Assembly: GCA_022600195.1 (NCBI GenBank) | Contig: JAHZKX010000045.1 | Coordinates: forward strand, 1-64,000 | From: Planctomycetota bacterium | GTDB taxonomy: Bacteria > Planctomycetota > Planctomycetia > Planctomycetales > Planctomycetaceae | DNA length: 64,000 nucleotides | Direction of reading: 5' to 3' | Shown: positions 26,937 to 37,149 of the stretch, in pieces | Position numbering within the stretch: position 1 is the first letter of the stretch | Layout: each line of letters opens with the position of its first letter | Notes under the pieces: model-generated | What the model saw: the letters and a program-made list of their open reading frames with translations, nothing else | Told to the model about the DNA's origin: nothing | Database searches by the model: none | Program-made: the position numbers and the translations under genes

Positions 26937-29303
26937 ATGAAGCGCTGTAGTATTTGGGCCGCGGTTCTTTCAGCTTCTGTCGCTGTTCCCTTCCTTGGCT
27001 GTTCACATATGCCCACAGCTATGCTCCCTTCATCCGCACGGCAAAAAGTCCTGGACAGCAAAATGGCAGTTGCTCAGGATCTGGAAACGAAAAAAGAATT
27101 GAAGAAGGCAAAAGCAGCCTATGAATCAATTCATAAATCCGATCCGAAACGCGCACTTGCCTGTCACCGGCTGGCAATCGTCAGTTATCGACTGGGTGAA
27201 CGTAAGGAAGCGTTGGAATACTTCAAAAAAGCAGAAGAACTCACACCCGAGAACGCCGAGTTGTTGAGCGACTACGGTTACGCGCTTTATAAGCAGAAAA
27301 AATATAAGCAGGCCGAAGGTGTATTGAAGAAGTCGGTCAGTCTCGATCCCAAGAACGAACGAGCAATCACTCGTTTTGCAACGGTTCTTGGGACTCAAGG
27401 AAAAATGCAGGATACTTATACGCAGCTCTGTAAAATCAGTACGCCCGCAGAAGCACATGAAATTGTCGCACACCTGCACTCAGAACGTGGAGAAAAGCAA
27501 CTGGCATTAAAGCATTATCAGCAATCGCTGGCGGTCAGTAAATCGAAAGCTTCCCAGAAATTAAAACCAGGCTCCCGAGAGTACAAAGTACATCAGCAAT
27601 TATTAAAACGGGTTGAACAGAATATCGCCCAGCTTTCCAGTGATCCTGCTCTGAAGTCAACACACTCTGACAGGAAACTTGTTGCCCAGTCTCGTTCTCA
27701 GCAGACCAAAGGGAAACAGAAGACTACCAGAAAGGACAATGATTTCTTTCAAAAAGTCGCAAATTCTTCTGCTAAGGTGACTGACAAGAAAAAGCCAGTC
27801 AAACAGCAGAAGACCGAGGTCGCTGTAACCACGAATTCTCCTTTCCGTGTGATTCAGGATCGTCTGACTCAAGAGAATGGAGGGCAAACGATCGAAAATC
27901 CGTTTCTCACAGATCCGCAGTTAGCTGAATCGTCATTTAAAGAGTCCCAACCGGAAAAAGCCAAAAAATCGACTTCGAGAACAGATGCCAGACAAAAACG
28001 GAATCAACTTGATACGATATTGGCCCAAAAAGAGACTCGTCCTGATACAAAAGAAAAGGTCACTTTCAGAAGACTGACAGATCAAGATGTGAATCAAACC
28101 GTCAAAAATGAAAGACAGCCGGTAGAAGTAGCTCGTCGAAAAACAGTGGCGCATGTTGTTTCAAACCCAGTTCGGAAAAATTCAAAAGTAAAACGTTCTG
28201 CATTTGAACTGATGCGTGAATTGCAGAATGAACTGATAGACGGTTTCACTCCGCCCGAAGAAAAATTAGTGGTGCAAGAACCTCAGTTCCAATTAGTGCG
28301 GCAGTCGGTACCTCAGATCGAAGAGAATCGTCGGTTTGCTGACTACAGTCGGATGCAACCGACCCGGTCTCCTTTTGAAGACCATGTTCTCAATGACATT
28401 GGTAAATGGAATCCTGTAGATCCTGGTGCGAAAACTTCAAAACCCAGCCAGGTTATCAGAACCATATCACGAACCATTGATACACAGCCGGTTAAACAGA
28501 ACCAGAAACTGATGGTACAGAATGCTCTGGTCAGTCGTCCGAAGCAGGAAGTGATGCGACCTTTGACAGCCACCACGATGTGCCCTGCCGCTAAAGGGGA
28601 AGTCCTGGTGTTAGTTCAGCAACTTGAGTCGCGTGATATTCCCATGTTGAAACAGTCAATACAACGTCTGGGTGCGATGGAATCGGCGGCTATCGCTGCG
28701 GCGCCTGCGCTACGATCTCTATCGAAGCACGAAAACAGGGGCGTACGAATTCAGAGCGCATTTTCCTTGTGGAAAATCGAAGGAAATACGGATGATTCAA
28801 TTCCCACTCTGATTGAAGCGATGAATTCCTCTGTGGAAAGTGATCGTTCATTTGCTGCAGCCGTACTGTCACAGATTGGTTTCCATTCTCAGGAATTGAC
28901 GCCCATCCTGGTTCGATCACTGTCAGATAATAATGATTATGTTCGGATGCATACGGCAGAATTGCTGGCCCGGAATTCTGACTGGAAATATCAGGCCCAT
29001 AAAACTCTATCTGATTGTCTACAGTCCAAGGATGTGAATATCCGCTGGCTGGCCAGCTATAGTCTGGCCGATCTGAAACCACAAGATGATCGCGTGATTA
29101 GCGCATTGTCAATCGCTTTGCAGGATAAAGCCAGTCAGGTACGTGCCGGAGCCGCTTATGCACTGGGGGAAATCGGGCCCTCAGCTCGAAGATCAATCCC
29201 GGAACTGCAAAAGGCACGCTTTGATACGAATTCCGAAGTGAGAACTGCTGCGAAGAATGCCTTGAGTCGCGTTAGCCGGGTCAGCCCACCTTCGGCAAAC
29301 TAG
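26937..29303 (+). CDS. TPR- and HEAT-repeat lipoprotein
   Basis: A 788-residue protein. The signal peptide ends in a lipobox (PFLGC, Cys at about 22). TPR repeats occupy about 38-200 (for example AKAAYESIHKSDPKRALACH and EALEYFKKAEELTPENAELL). A long K/Q/T-rich, probably disordered linker spans about 205-555. HEAT/PBS-type repeats fill about 556-788 (SAFSLWKIEGNTDDSIPTLI; RAGAAYALGEIGPSARRSIP). Both repeat types bind proteins, so a scaffold at the cell envelope is likely; no catalytic motif is seen. GAGGA lies 8 bases before the ATG. Confidence 0.82.
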   Translation: MKRCSIWAAVLSASVAVPFLGCSHMPTAMLPSSARQKVLDSKMAVAQDLETKKELKKAKAAYESIHKSDPKRALACHRLAIVSYRLGERKEALEYFKKAEELTPENAELLSDYGYALYKQKKYKQAEGVLKKSVSLDPKNERAITRFATVLGTQGKMQDTYTQLCKISTPAEAHEIVAHLHSERGEKQLALKHYQQSLAVSKSKASQKLKPGSREYKVHQQLLKRVEQNIAQLSSDPALKSTHSDRKLVAQSRSQQTKGKQKTTRKDNDFFQKVANSSAKVTDKKKPVKQQKTEVAVTTNSPFRVIQDRLTQENGGQTIENPFLTDPQLAESSFKESQPEKAKKSTSRTDARQKRNQLDTILAQKETRPDTKEKVTFRRLTDQDVNQTVKNERQPVEVARRKTVAHVVSNPVRKNSKVKRSAFELMRELQNELIDGFTPPEEKLVVQEPQFQLVRQSVPQIEENRRFADYSRMQPTRSPFEDHVLNDIGKWNPVDPGAKTSKPSQVIRTISRTIDTQPVKQNQKLMVQNALVSRPKQEVMRPLTATTMCPAAKGEVLVLVQQLESRDIPMLKQSIQRLGAMESAAIAAAPALRSLSKHENRGVRIQSAFSLWKIEGNTDDSIPTLIEAMNSSVESDRSFAAAVLSQIGFHSQELTPILVRSLSDNNDYVRMHTAELLARNSDWKYQAHKTLSDCLQSKDVNIRWLASYSLADLKPQDDRVISALSIALQDKASQVRAGAAYALGEIGPSARRSIPELQKARFDTNSEVRTAAKNALSRVSRVSPPSAN

Positions 29304-29390
29304 TGTTTCAGCGAATTCAGAGTCGGTTTCTAATCTGCCTGTTGCCGGTTAGAGCCGAACTCGGATCGTTGTGACGTGTTCGCCAGAAGC

Positions 29391-29780
29391 TTAATGGCGA
29401 TTCCGGTACGAAATAGTCTGCTTATTCACCGTCTGGTATTGGCTACTCGGATCGAGGCCGGGTGCTGCAACGCGTTGAGGCGAGTTGTTTTGAGAGTCAT
29501 TTGTGAGATGACGTTCAAGCCGTCCTTCCAACGCTTCTTCTTTTTTCTCCATGAGTTGTTCACGTCGCTTCCGTTCTCTGGTACTCGCCAAAGTTCCCAG
29601 TCCAAAATAGGAAATCAGCCCGAAAACACCCATCATAAGATAGGTGCTGTCTGTAGGGAGAGACGAAATCTCACCCATCGCCATACCGAGCACAAAGATA
29701 CTGATAATCAGAATCGAAGTGTGACTCAGTAAAGGTTGAGTGCCTGTTTCAGCTAAAGATTTATTTCTAGAATGTACCAT
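29391..29780 (-). CDS. Small two-helix membrane protein of unknown function
   Basis: A 129-residue protein with two closely spaced hydrophobic segments (ILIISIFVLGMAMGEI and LMMGVFGLISYFGLGTLAS, about 22-62), then a charged R/K/E helix (RERKRREQLMEKKEEALEGRLERH) and a polar tail. This suggests a membrane hairpin with a cytoplasmic coiled coil. I do not recognise a family. It is convergent with the TPR/HEAT lipoprotein and divergent from nadE. Confidence 0.65.
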   Translation of the reverse strand: MVHSRNKSLAETGTQPLLSHTSILIISIFVLGMAMGEISSLPTDSTYLMMGVFGLISYFGLGTLASTRERKRREQLMEKKEEALEGRLERHLTNDSQNNSPQRVAAPGLDPSSQYQTVNKQTISYRNRH

Positions 29781-30050
29781 GTGAGATCTCAGTCCCTGAG
29801 TGATTCGAGATGGAGGAATCGCTACAAAGTGAGCATTAAGAATGGCCTTGTTCCCTTGAGAGATGCGGACCTGCTCATCTAAACTTAGTTCGCAGCTGTG
29901 GATCGGTCAAAAAAAAGAGGGTGATTCGTACTATTTTTTTGTAAGTACAGTTGAACGAGAACCGGAATTCAGCGAATTTTAGTGTTACAGCCCGAATGGT
30001 TGCTAAAATCGCTATTACTATTGCATAAGTCTGATGGGAAACGCACGTCT

Positions 30051-31727
30051 GTGAAAATTGCCTTGGCACAACTCAATCCAACAGTGGGTGATCTGCGTGG
30101 AAATTGTGAGCGAATTCTGGAAACCGTTCATCAGGCAGAACAGGCGGGCGCCGACCTGATTCTATTTCCAGAACTTGCCGTTTGTGGCTATCCTCCCAAG
30201 GACATCCTGTTACGGGAAGGATTTGTCGAGGCATGTGATCGGGGAGTGGAGCGGCTGGCGCGACAAATCAAATCGAACATAGGTGTGATTGTTGGTCATC
30301 CTACCAGTCGGGATCTGCCAGCAGGACGAATCGCCAATGCAGCCAGCTTGCTGCATCAGGGAAAGATCGTCTCTCGAATTCATAAACTACTCCTGCCAAC
30401 TTATGATGTGTTCGACGAGCAACGCTATTTTCGTCATGCAGATCTAAGCAGCATCCAACCTATTCTGTTTCAGGGACTTAAGCTGGGCTTACATATTTGT
30501 GAAGATGCCTGGTGGGGGCAACCTGATACGTTTTATCACAATCAGCCCGTTGAGTTACCAGATCCCGTAAAGATGCTGGCAGAAGCCGGCTCTGATTTGC
30601 TGATCAACATTTCAGCCAGCCCGTTTGAAATTGACAAGCGCGAACAACGGCATGAAATTGTGCATTCACACGTAGAGCGATATGCCATTCCTTACCTGTT
30701 TGTGAATCAAGTGGGTGGAAATGATGATCTGGTATTTGACGGACATAGCTTTGTGACCGACGGGAATAATCAAATCGTACTTCAGATGCCGGGATTTCAA
30801 GAAGATTTGAACTACTATGATACAGAGAAATCTCTGGAAGCGGTCCCGATGGAAACCATCGAGAGTTCTCGCGAATCACAACTGTTTCAAGCGCTCGTGC
30901 TCGGACTACGGGACTACATGCAGAAATGCGGGTTTACCGATTGCGTGCTGGGTTTATCCGGCGGGATCGATAGTGCACTGGCTTGTGCGATAGCGGCAGA
31001 GGCCATTGGACCCGAGCGCGTACATGCATTGTTGCTTCCCAGCCGCTACAGCAGCAAGCACAGCATCTCGGATTCGCTGGAGTTGGTGAAGAATCTGGGA
31101 TTGGATTATGAAATCATTCCCATAGATGAAGTGCATCGTGCCTACGAAAACCTGCCCGTAATTGGTGATGATTTACATTTGCAGCCTGCCGGACTGGCCG
31201 ATCAGAATCTGCAGGCTCGAATTCGTGGTGCAAATGTTATGGTTCGAAGTAATCAGCATGGTTGGATGGCTCTGGCGACCGGAAACAAAAGCGAATTGGC
31301 AGTGGGTTATTGCACGCTCTATGGAGACATGGCAGGAGGGTTTGCTGTGCTTTGCGATGTTTTCAAACGGGATGTTTATCTGGTGTCCCGCTATGTGAAT
31401 CAACGTGCGGGACGGACACTGATTCCCGAAAATATTCTGGAAAAGGCACCGAGTGCGGAATTGGCTCCCAATCAGCTAGACCAGGATTCCCTGCCTCCTT
31501 ATGATTTACTGGACGGAATTTTGAAAGGCTTGATTGAAGACGAACTTTCCGTCAAAAGTCTATCCGAGTTATATCCCATTGAAACGATTCGCTGGGTTGC
31601 TAATAAATTAGATCAAAATGAATTTAAACGCAGACAAATGCCTCCGGGAATTAAACTTTCCAGTCGTGCTTTTGGATCGGGACGTCGAATGCCGATGGCG
31701 GCCCGGTTTCAATGGGAAGATTTTTAA
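30051..31727 (+). CDS. nadE: Glutamine-dependent NAD+ synthetase
   Basis: A 558-residue two-domain enzyme converting nicotinate adenine dinucleotide to NAD+ with glutamine as nitrogen donor. The N-terminal nitrilase-type glutaminase has its catalytic triad: E in [13 protein letters not shown] in [17 protein letters not shown] and C in [12 protein letters not shown]. The C-terminal synthetase carries the P-loop [16 protein letters not shown] (about 300-315), [16 protein letters not shown] and the final [13 protein letters not shown]. The GTG at 30051 is chosen because family members begin just before this KIALAQLNP strand and GGGAAA lies 9 bases upstream; an ATG 23 codons earlier adds unrelated sequence. 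Confidence 0.94.
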   Translation: MKIALAQLNPTVGDLRGNCERILETVHQAEQAGADLILFPELAVCGYPPKDILLREGFVEACDRGVERLARQIKSNIGVIVGHPTSRDLPAGRIANAASLLHQGKIVSRIHKLLLPTYDVFDEQRYFRHADLSSIQPILFQGLKLGLHICEDAWWGQPDTFYHNQPVELPDPVKMLAEAGSDLLINISASPFEIDKREQRHEIVHSHVERYAIPYLFVNQVGGNDDLVFDGHSFVTDGNNQIVLQMPGFQEDLNYYDTEKSLEAVPMETIESSRESQLFQALVLGLRDYMQKCGFTDCVLGLSGGIDSALACAIAAEAIGPERVHALLLPSRYSSKHSISDSLELVKNLGLDYEIIPIDEVHRAYENLPVIGDDLHLQPAGLADQNLQARIRGANVMVRSNQHGWMALATGNKSELAVGYCTLYGDMAGGFAVLCDVFKRDVYLVSRYVNQRAGRTLIPENILEKAPSAELAPNQLDQDSLPPYDLLDGILKGLIEDELSVKSLSELYPIETIRWVANKLDQNEFKRRQMPPGIKLSSRAFGSGRRMPMAARFQWEDF

Positions 31728-31778
31728 AGGTTCCAGAATCAACATCACTCAACCTGACTTCAACCGTAGGATTAATCG

Positions 31779-34124
31779 ATGAAGCACCCAGCTTTGCTTA
31801 CCTCCTGTTTTCTGATTTTCATCTTCGGTTTGCAGAGCAGTCATACAGCCGCCCCTCCCCGGCTGCAGCACGTTAAACCTGAATCTGTGGGAATGGATGC
31901 GGGGCGAATGGCGTTGATCGATTTTGTGATACAGCGCGGTCTGGATCGCAATTCGATGCCCGGTGCGGTGGTGTTGGTGGGATATAAGGGCAAGATCGTT
32001 TTCCGGAAAGCCTATGGTTATCGTCAAATTCAGCCTGAGAAAGTAGCGATGACTGCCGACACGGTGTTTGATATGGCGTCGTTAACGAAACCCATCGCTA
32101 CCGCCACGAGTGTGATGCAGTTAGTCGAGCAGGGCCAACTGAAACTCAATGATCCCGTTTCTCAGCACATTCCAGAATTTGCTGAGAACGGCAAACAGGC
32201 TGTGACCGTATATCAGTTATTGACTCATCAGGGCGGATTAATTCCCGATAATTCGATGAAAGATTATCGAGATGGCCCTGAGAAAGCGATGCAGCGGATT
32301 TATGCTCTCAAGCTTTATTACGAACCGGGCACGCGGTTTGTTTACACGGACGTCGGTTTTATTTTACTGGCCGAAATTGTGAAACGCGTATCCGGTCAGT
32401 CTATCCATGAATTTTCCAGCAAAAATATCTTCCAACCTTTAGGGATGAAAGAGACCGGTTATCTTCCTGCACCCGAGTTAAGGAAACGTGCAGCTACGAC
32501 ACAGCAACGTGAAAAACGCTGGATGCAAGGAGAAGTGCATGACCCGCGAGCTTATGCATTGGATGGAGTGGCAGGGCATGCAGGGTTGTTTTCGACGGCA
32601 GAAGACTTGGCGATCTATGCACAGGCCATGCTTGCGAAAGGTTCGTATCAGGGAGTTCGTATATTAAAACCGGAGACTGTGAAATTAATGACACGCAGTT
32701 ACCCGGTTGCTGATGTGAAACGAGGTCTTGGCTGGGATAAGTTGTCGAGATATTCTTCTAATCGTGGTGATTTTTTCTCATCTCAGGCGTTTGGTCATGG
32801 CGGATTTACAGGAACCTCTCTCTGGGTGGATCCTGCGCAGGATCTATTTGTGATTTTTCTCAGTAATCGCGTTCATCCGAATGGAAAAGGTGCAATCAAT
32901 TCTCTCGCAGGACGAATCGGAACAATTGCAGCCGCGGCGATTAACGGACAGGCAACTCAACGTGACGAGTCGGTAGTCGTCTCTCCAAATAGTTTGTCGG
33001 TGCTGACCGGCATTGATGTGTTGCAGCAAGAACAGTTTAAATCATTGAAAGGATTGAAAATTGGTCTGATTTCCAATCACACCGGTTTAAGCCGTAATGG
33101 AAAGAGTGGAGTGCAAATTTTAAATGATGCACCACAGGTCAAGCTGGTCACATTATTCAGTCCGGAACATGGTTTCGCCGGCAAACTGGATGTTTCAAAA
33201 ATTGGAGATTCAACGGATGACAAAACAGGGCTGAAAATATTCAGTCTATACGGAAAAACTAGAACACCAACGCCAGAGAGTCTGCAGGGACTGGATGCAC
33301 TGGTATTTGATATTCAAGATATCGGTACGCGGTTTTATACCTACATTTCCACTATGGGTAATGCAATGCAGGCGGCGAAAAAACAGGGACTCAAATTTAT
33401 TGTTCTGGATCGACCCAATCCCATTAACGGCCTGGATTATGCCGGACCCCTGCTTGATGAGGGAGCACAGTCGTTTGTGGGCTATCACCGTATTCCAGTT
33501 CGACATGGTATGACGGTGGGAGAATTGGCCCGAATGTTTAACAGCGAAATGAAGATCGGCGTCGACTTGCAGGTGATTCCGCTGCAGAACTGGAAACGGG
33601 AAATGTATTACGACGAGACCGGCCTGACCTGGGTAAATCCTTCTCCTAACATGAGAAATCTGAACGAAGCGCTGTTGTATCCCGGCATCGGTTTGCTGGA
33701 AACAACCAATCTGTCGGTGGGCCGGGGAACGGATACACCTTTTGAATGGATTGGTGCCCCCTGGCTGGACGGTATGCAACTTGCAAAACGGTTAAATCAA
33801 GCAAAACTGCGCGGAGTGCGTTTTGTACCCGTTCGATTTACACCGAAGTCCAGTAAGTTCACCGGAGAATTGTGTGGCGGCGTGAATTTCATTATCACAG
33901 ATCGAAGGCTATTTCAATCAGTGAAAACGGGACTGGAAGTGGCTCATCAATTACGCACTTTGTTTCCCGATGAGTGGGAGACAAAAAATTTGAATCGCCT
34001 CCTGGCAAATCAAAGCGCACTAGATTCCATCGTTGCTGGAAAACCAGTGACTCAGATTCAAGCATTATATCAGGGGGATCTGGTTGACTTCGCCATCAGA
34101 CGGGCAAAGTATTTAATGTATTGA
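31779..34124 (+). CDS. Fusion: AmiE-like serine hydrolase (beta-lactamase fold) + NamZ exo-muramidase (DUF1343)
   Basis: A 781-residue secreted protein with a signal peptide (about 1-25). The first domain (about 30-395) is a class C beta-lactamase-fold serine hydrolase: S101-x-x-K104 in DMASLTKPIAT, Y-T-D in RFVYTDVGFILL (Y-x-N position) and HGG in FGHGGFTGTSLWVDP. The second domain (from about 407, GLKIGLISNHTGLSRNG) is DUF1343, the family of B. subtilis NamZ, which releases MurNAc from peptidoglycan fragments; FSPEHGFAG, DIQDIGTRFYTYISTM, LDRPNPI and SPNMRN are conserved blocks. In B. subtilis the related genes amiE and namZ are neighbours in a MurNAc recovery cluster, so the fusion probably trims peptides and releases MurNAc in one protein. 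It follows nadE by 52 bp. Confidence 0.88.
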   Translation: MKHPALLTSCFLIFIFGLQSSHTAAPPRLQHVKPESVGMDAGRMALIDFVIQRGLDRNSMPGAVVLVGYKGKIVFRKAYGYRQIQPEKVAMTADTVFDMASLTKPIATATSVMQLVEQGQLKLNDPVSQHIPEFAENGKQAVTVYQLLTHQGGLIPDNSMKDYRDGPEKAMQRIYALKLYYEPGTRFVYTDVGFILLAEIVKRVSGQSIHEFSSKNIFQPLGMKETGYLPAPELRKRAATTQQREKRWMQGEVHDPRAYALDGVAGHAGLFSTAEDLAIYAQAMLAKGSYQGVRILKPETVKLMTRSYPVADVKRGLGWDKLSRYSSNRGDFFSSQAFGHGGFTGTSLWVDPAQDLFVIFLSNRVHPNGKGAINSLAGRIGTIAAAAINGQATQRDESVVVSPNSLSVLTGIDVLQQEQFKSLKGLKIGLISNHTGLSRNGKSGVQILNDAPQVKLVTLFSPEHGFAGKLDVSKIGDSTDDKTGLKIFSLYGKTRTPTPESLQGLDALVFDIQDIGTRFYTYISTMGNAMQAAKKQGLKFIVLDRPNPINGLDYAGPLLDEGAQSFVGYHRIPVRHGMTVGELARMFNSEMKIGVDLQVIPLQNWKREMYYDETGLTWVNPSPNMRNLNEALLYPGIGLLETTNLSVGRGTDTPFEWIGAPWLDGMQLAKRLNQAKLRGVRFVPVRFTPKSSKFTGELCGGVNFIITDRRLFQSVKTGLEVAHQLRTLFPDEWETKNLNRLLANQSALDSIVAGKPVTQIQALYQGDLVDFAIRRAKYLMY

Positions 34125-34155
34125 ACGTTGGTTGTTTTTACAAAAATGCGGTTAT

Positions 34156-35079
34156 TTACCACTTACTCGTGTCATACATCATTTCTTTGGACCCAATGAT
34201 TTTGGAATCAAATTTTCCGACCAGTGACTGATCTTTATCAGTGTAATCGATCTGATCCAGAACGTAGCTCAGGCAGCTGAGTCGTGCGCGCCGTTTGTCG
34301 TCGGAATGAATCACAGTCCACGGGCTGGCTTTCGTGTCTGTTGCCATCAGCATCGTATTTTGTGCTTCGGTGTATTCGTCCCAGAGTCCGAGACTTTTGA
34401 TATCAATGGAAGTCAGCTTCCAATGTTTGAGCTTATCGGTCTCTCTGGCTTTAAAGCGGCGAAACTGCTCTTCGCGACTGACAGAGAACCAAAGCTTGAA
34501 AAAATGAATGCCGGAATTCACCAGCATGTTTTCCAATTGCGGAGCTTCACGCAGAAAAGTGTGGTGTTCATGGGGGCGACAAAAATTCATGACCGGTTCC
34601 ACAACGCCACGGTTATACCAGGACCGATCAAATAATACGATTTCACCATTGGTTGGGAGATGTTGCATATAACGTTGAAAGTACCATTGGCCTCGTTCCG
34701 TTTCACTCGGTTTGGCTAAAGCCACAACACGTGCACCACGAGGGTTCAGGTGTTCCATAAAACGCTTAATCGTTCCCCCTTTGCCGGCAGCATCACGGCC
34801 TTCAAACAAAAGAACGATCCGCTCTCCATTTTCCGTGGCCCACCTTTGAAGTTTTAGCATTTCAATCTGCAATAGTTTCAGTGTTTTTTCATATTTCTCA
34901 CGCTTCATTTTGGTCCGGTAAGGATAGGACTTGCAGAGGATATCGTTTTCTGAAGCAGATTTCACTTTATCCTGGATTTCTTTGGGAACCACATCATCCG
35001 GGATTTCCAGATGTTGTATGACCGTCGGGGGTGTATCAAGGGAAGGTTTTTGTCGTTTTTTGTCGGACTTGGAACTCAT
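34156..35079 (-). CDS. ppk2: Polyphosphate kinase 2 family protein
   Basis: A 307-residue PPK2-fold enzyme transferring phosphate between polyphosphate and nucleotides. Walker A is FEGRDAAGKGGTIKRF (about 90-105). The lid has RGQWYFQRYMQHLPT, Walker B is VLFDRSWYNRGVVEPVM, and the SREEQFRRF and LWDEYTEAQNTML segments follow. The single-domain length fits class I PPK2, which mainly makes nucleoside triphosphates from diphosphates. The N-terminal 50 residues are charged and variable. It converges with the NamZ fusion gene, 31 bp apart. Confidence 0.93.
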   Translation of the reverse strand: MSSKSDKKRQKPSLDTPPTVIQHLEIPDDVVPKEIQDKVKSASENDILCKSYPYRTKMKREKYEKTLKLLQIEMLKLQRWATENGERIVLLFEGRDAAGKGGTIKRFMEHLNPRGARVVALAKPSETERGQWYFQRYMQHLPTNGEIVLFDRSWYNRGVVEPVMNFCRPHEHHTFLREAPQLENMLVNSGIHFFKLWFSVSREEQFRRFKARETDKLKHWKLTSIDIKSLGLWDEYTEAQNTMLMATDTKASPWTVIHSDDKRRARLSCLSYVLDQIDYTDKDQSLVGKFDSKIIGSKEMMYDTSKW

Positions 35080-35504
35080 GTGGGGCCTGTTTTATTCGAT
35101 TTTGAGCTAAAAATTTAAAGTAAAATAATGAGAAGCAAACTTTATTATGAAGTTTGCATGAGGAAATGAAAACCAGATGATGCGATGAGAGAGAAAATAA
35201 GGGGAAAACGCAGGCATGTTTTGGATGGCAAACTATTGTTGAACAATGGTTTACGGCTATTTGTTCTACTCTGGAAACTGGAGGTGAGTTGTTTGTGCCA
35301 AATGCAATTGAAGAGGTGGGTTCAAAGTTCCTCTTGCAGTAAAACAGGCTTTTTTTTAGTCTTCGTCTCTCCTCTCTCAATTCTGATCCCCATTCTACAA
35401 TTACAAATTCTCAAAAAACTGCCACTCAAAACTGCCACTCAATTTCACAACCTATGAAGCAGGCTGTCGTCTGCAAATTTTTATCTCAGGAAAGTAAAAC
35501 CACT
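35080..35504. other. Divergent intergenic region with a 13-bp tandem duplication
   Basis: About 425 bp between ppk2 (minus) and the next plus-strand gene. Overlapping frames on both strands here look like chance. The unit AAAACTGCCACTC is duplicated exactly at 35415-35440, some 65 bp before the downstream start codon. Confidence 0.5.
35415..35440. repeat. 13-bp exact tandem duplication
   Basis: Two head-to-tail copies of AAAACTGCCACTC lie in the upstream region of the gene at 35505. It may be a recent slippage event or a paired binding site. Confidence 0.85.
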
Positions 35505-36326
35505 ATGTGGAGATTACTGGTCGCCGCTGGCATGTTGACTGTTGCGTCTATTGTGGGAATCAATCCTTGTATCGCACAGGAATTCCGGATTCGCACGACG
35601 GTTTATCATCATCAACAGAATATTGATCCAACGATTGTTTCTCGTAGCGTCTCGATCTTTCACGCAGAAAAAGTTTATGATCATGTAGATGGTTTAGGTG
35701 AAGTCACAATCTTCGATCCTGCTCGGAAGCGATTGATCATTCTGAATGAATCCAGAATGATCAAAGCCATGATTAATTTTGATGAAATTAAAAACCTGCT
35801 GAATGTAGCGCGGCATCAGACACAGGAATACATCCGCGATAAAATCAAAAGGCAGGAATCGACGGGTAAAGTGATCGCAGAACAGTTGAAGTTTCAACTC
35901 GATCCTGTTTTTGATGTTCAGTTTGAGGAACAAAAAAATCAACTTGTTCTGGAGAGTCAACTCATCAACTATCATGTGCAGTGCGTGGCCCCCGAACAGA
36001 AAGCGGCCGTCGGAACATATTTACGATTTGCAGATTGGATGGCACGCTTAAATTATGTACTTCATCCCTATACACTGCCACCGGGTTCGCGGATTGTTTT
36101 GAATGAGGAATTACGATCGCGCGATCTGATACCCACAGAGGTGGAGTTACAAACTCGGCTGGAAGAGAAACTGCATCTACGAGCCGAGCACAGAATTCAC
36201 TGGAAACTGGATCATAAAGATCGTGGATTGATTCACCACTGGGAAACATTGCGAAAAAACAAAGACATCAAAACCATTACAGTTCAGGAATATCTCAGAA
36301 ATCAATTTGCAGGTCTGAGAAAGTGA
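35505..36326 (+). CDS. Secreted planctomycete hypothetical protein
   Basis: A 273-residue protein with a signal peptide (MWRLLVAAGMLTVASIVG, cleavage about AQ-EF near residue 25). The mature part starts with beta-strand-like sequence (FRIRTTVYHH, VDGLGEVTIFDPARKRLIIL), followed by charged helices (DEIKNLLNVARHQTQEYIRDKIK) and a basic C-terminus. No catalytic motif or named domain was recognised. The ATG at 35505 has AGGAAAG about 11 bases upstream and places the signal at the N-terminus; an earlier ATG at 35454 adds 17 residues. The converging neighbour encodes a DSP-type phosphatase. Confidence 0.75.
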   Translation: MWRLLVAAGMLTVASIVGINPCIAQEFRIRTTVYHHQQNIDPTIVSRSVSIFHAEKVYDHVDGLGEVTIFDPARKRLIILNESRMIKAMINFDEIKNLLNVARHQTQEYIRDKIKRQESTGKVIAEQLKFQLDPVFDVQFEEQKNQLVLESQLINYHVQCVAPEQKAAVGTYLRFADWMARLNYVLHPYTLPPGSRIVLNEELRSRDLIPTEVELQTRLEEKLHLRAEHRIHWKLDHKDRGLIHHWETLRKNKDIKTITVQEYLRNQFAGLRK

Positions 36327-36347
36327 TGTTTGCGATGCAAAGTTGCA

Positions 36348-37022
36348 TTACTTGCCAATAACGGGAATGGTGGCTGGTGGTTCGTACCAGTCAATTTTCT
36401 GTTCCAGCAGTTTGGAAAGTGTGGCCAGATTTTGATTCAGATAGTTGATAAGCGCCTGGTCTTTATGTGGTTTCCAATTGTATTCTAACAATTCCTGATA
36501 GGCTTCTTCAGGCGTCTTTTTCTGAACCAGCATCCGATAAGCGGCAACGACGCCTCCGGTTCGCTGGGCGCCAGCAGCGCAGTGAACGAGAACTGGTTTG
36601 CCCGCTTTCTCGCAGCGCATAATTTCTGCGACGGCTTCAGCATAATCTTCCACATCGCCCGTGCCATCACCAATCAGATGTAAGACCTGATGATCAATAT
36701 TCAGCTTTCGGGCCGTTTCTACTTCCGTTTTAAGGTAAGGTTTTTTTAAATCGCTTCCATTCAAGGCAATCACTTTTTCGATTTTATTTTCGAGCAGCAC
36801 AGGCTCAATCAGGTAGCTGGAGATTTGGCCGCTTCGATAGATCTTACCCGGTTCGACTACTCCCCAGCGTTTGGCTACCAGTCGATCTTCCAGAAATTCT
36901 TCCCAGATCAATACACTGACAGCAATGACCATGCAGACCTTGAGCAAGAGTTTGAGAAACTTCTTTTTCTTTGCTGGCCCGGCAGATGGTTCGATGACGG
37001 TTTCCCGTTCAGCGGCTTTCAT
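36348..37022 (-). CDS. Membrane-anchored dual-specificity/tyrosine phosphatase-like protein
   Basis: A 224-residue protein with an N-terminal membrane helix (FLKLLLKVCMVIAVSVLIWEEFL, about 22-44) and a cysteine-phosphatase domain. The P-loop C-x5-R is VLVHCAAGAQRTGG (Cys about 148), and the general-acid loop is near GDGTGDVEDYAE. The early GKIYRSGQIS segment resembles DSP-type phosphatases of the Siw14/IphP kind (YRSxQ). The domain likely faces either side of the membrane; positive charges before the helix favour an outside location. The substrate may be a phosphoprotein or an inositol/nucleotide phosphate. AGAGGA lies 7 bases before the ATG. Confidence 0.82.
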   Translation of the reverse strand: MKAAERETVIEPSAGPAKKKKFLKLLLKVCMVIAVSVLIWEEFLEDRLVAKRWGVVEPGKIYRSGQISSYLIEPVLLENKIEKVIALNGSDLKKPYLKTEVETARKLNIDHQVLHLIGDGTGDVEDYAEAVAEIMRCEKAGKPVLVHCAAGAQRTGGVVAAYRMLVQKKTPEEAYQELLEYNWKPHKDQALINYLNQNLATLSKLLEQKIDWYEPPATIPVIGK

Positions 37023-37149
37023 GTCATTCCTCTATGGTTTAATAGCAGATGCATTCAGTTCTCAAGGAAACCGAGTTCCTGAACGGACATTGTAGTGAAA
37101 GACATCAAACCATGAACAGAGGAAAAAAGTGTCTGGGTTTGGACTGGTT

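Noticed and set aside
35036-35457. Two overlapping frames of 90-114 codons on opposite strands
   Set aside because: Both have non-protein-like composition and cover a divergent promoter region; neither has a convincing start.
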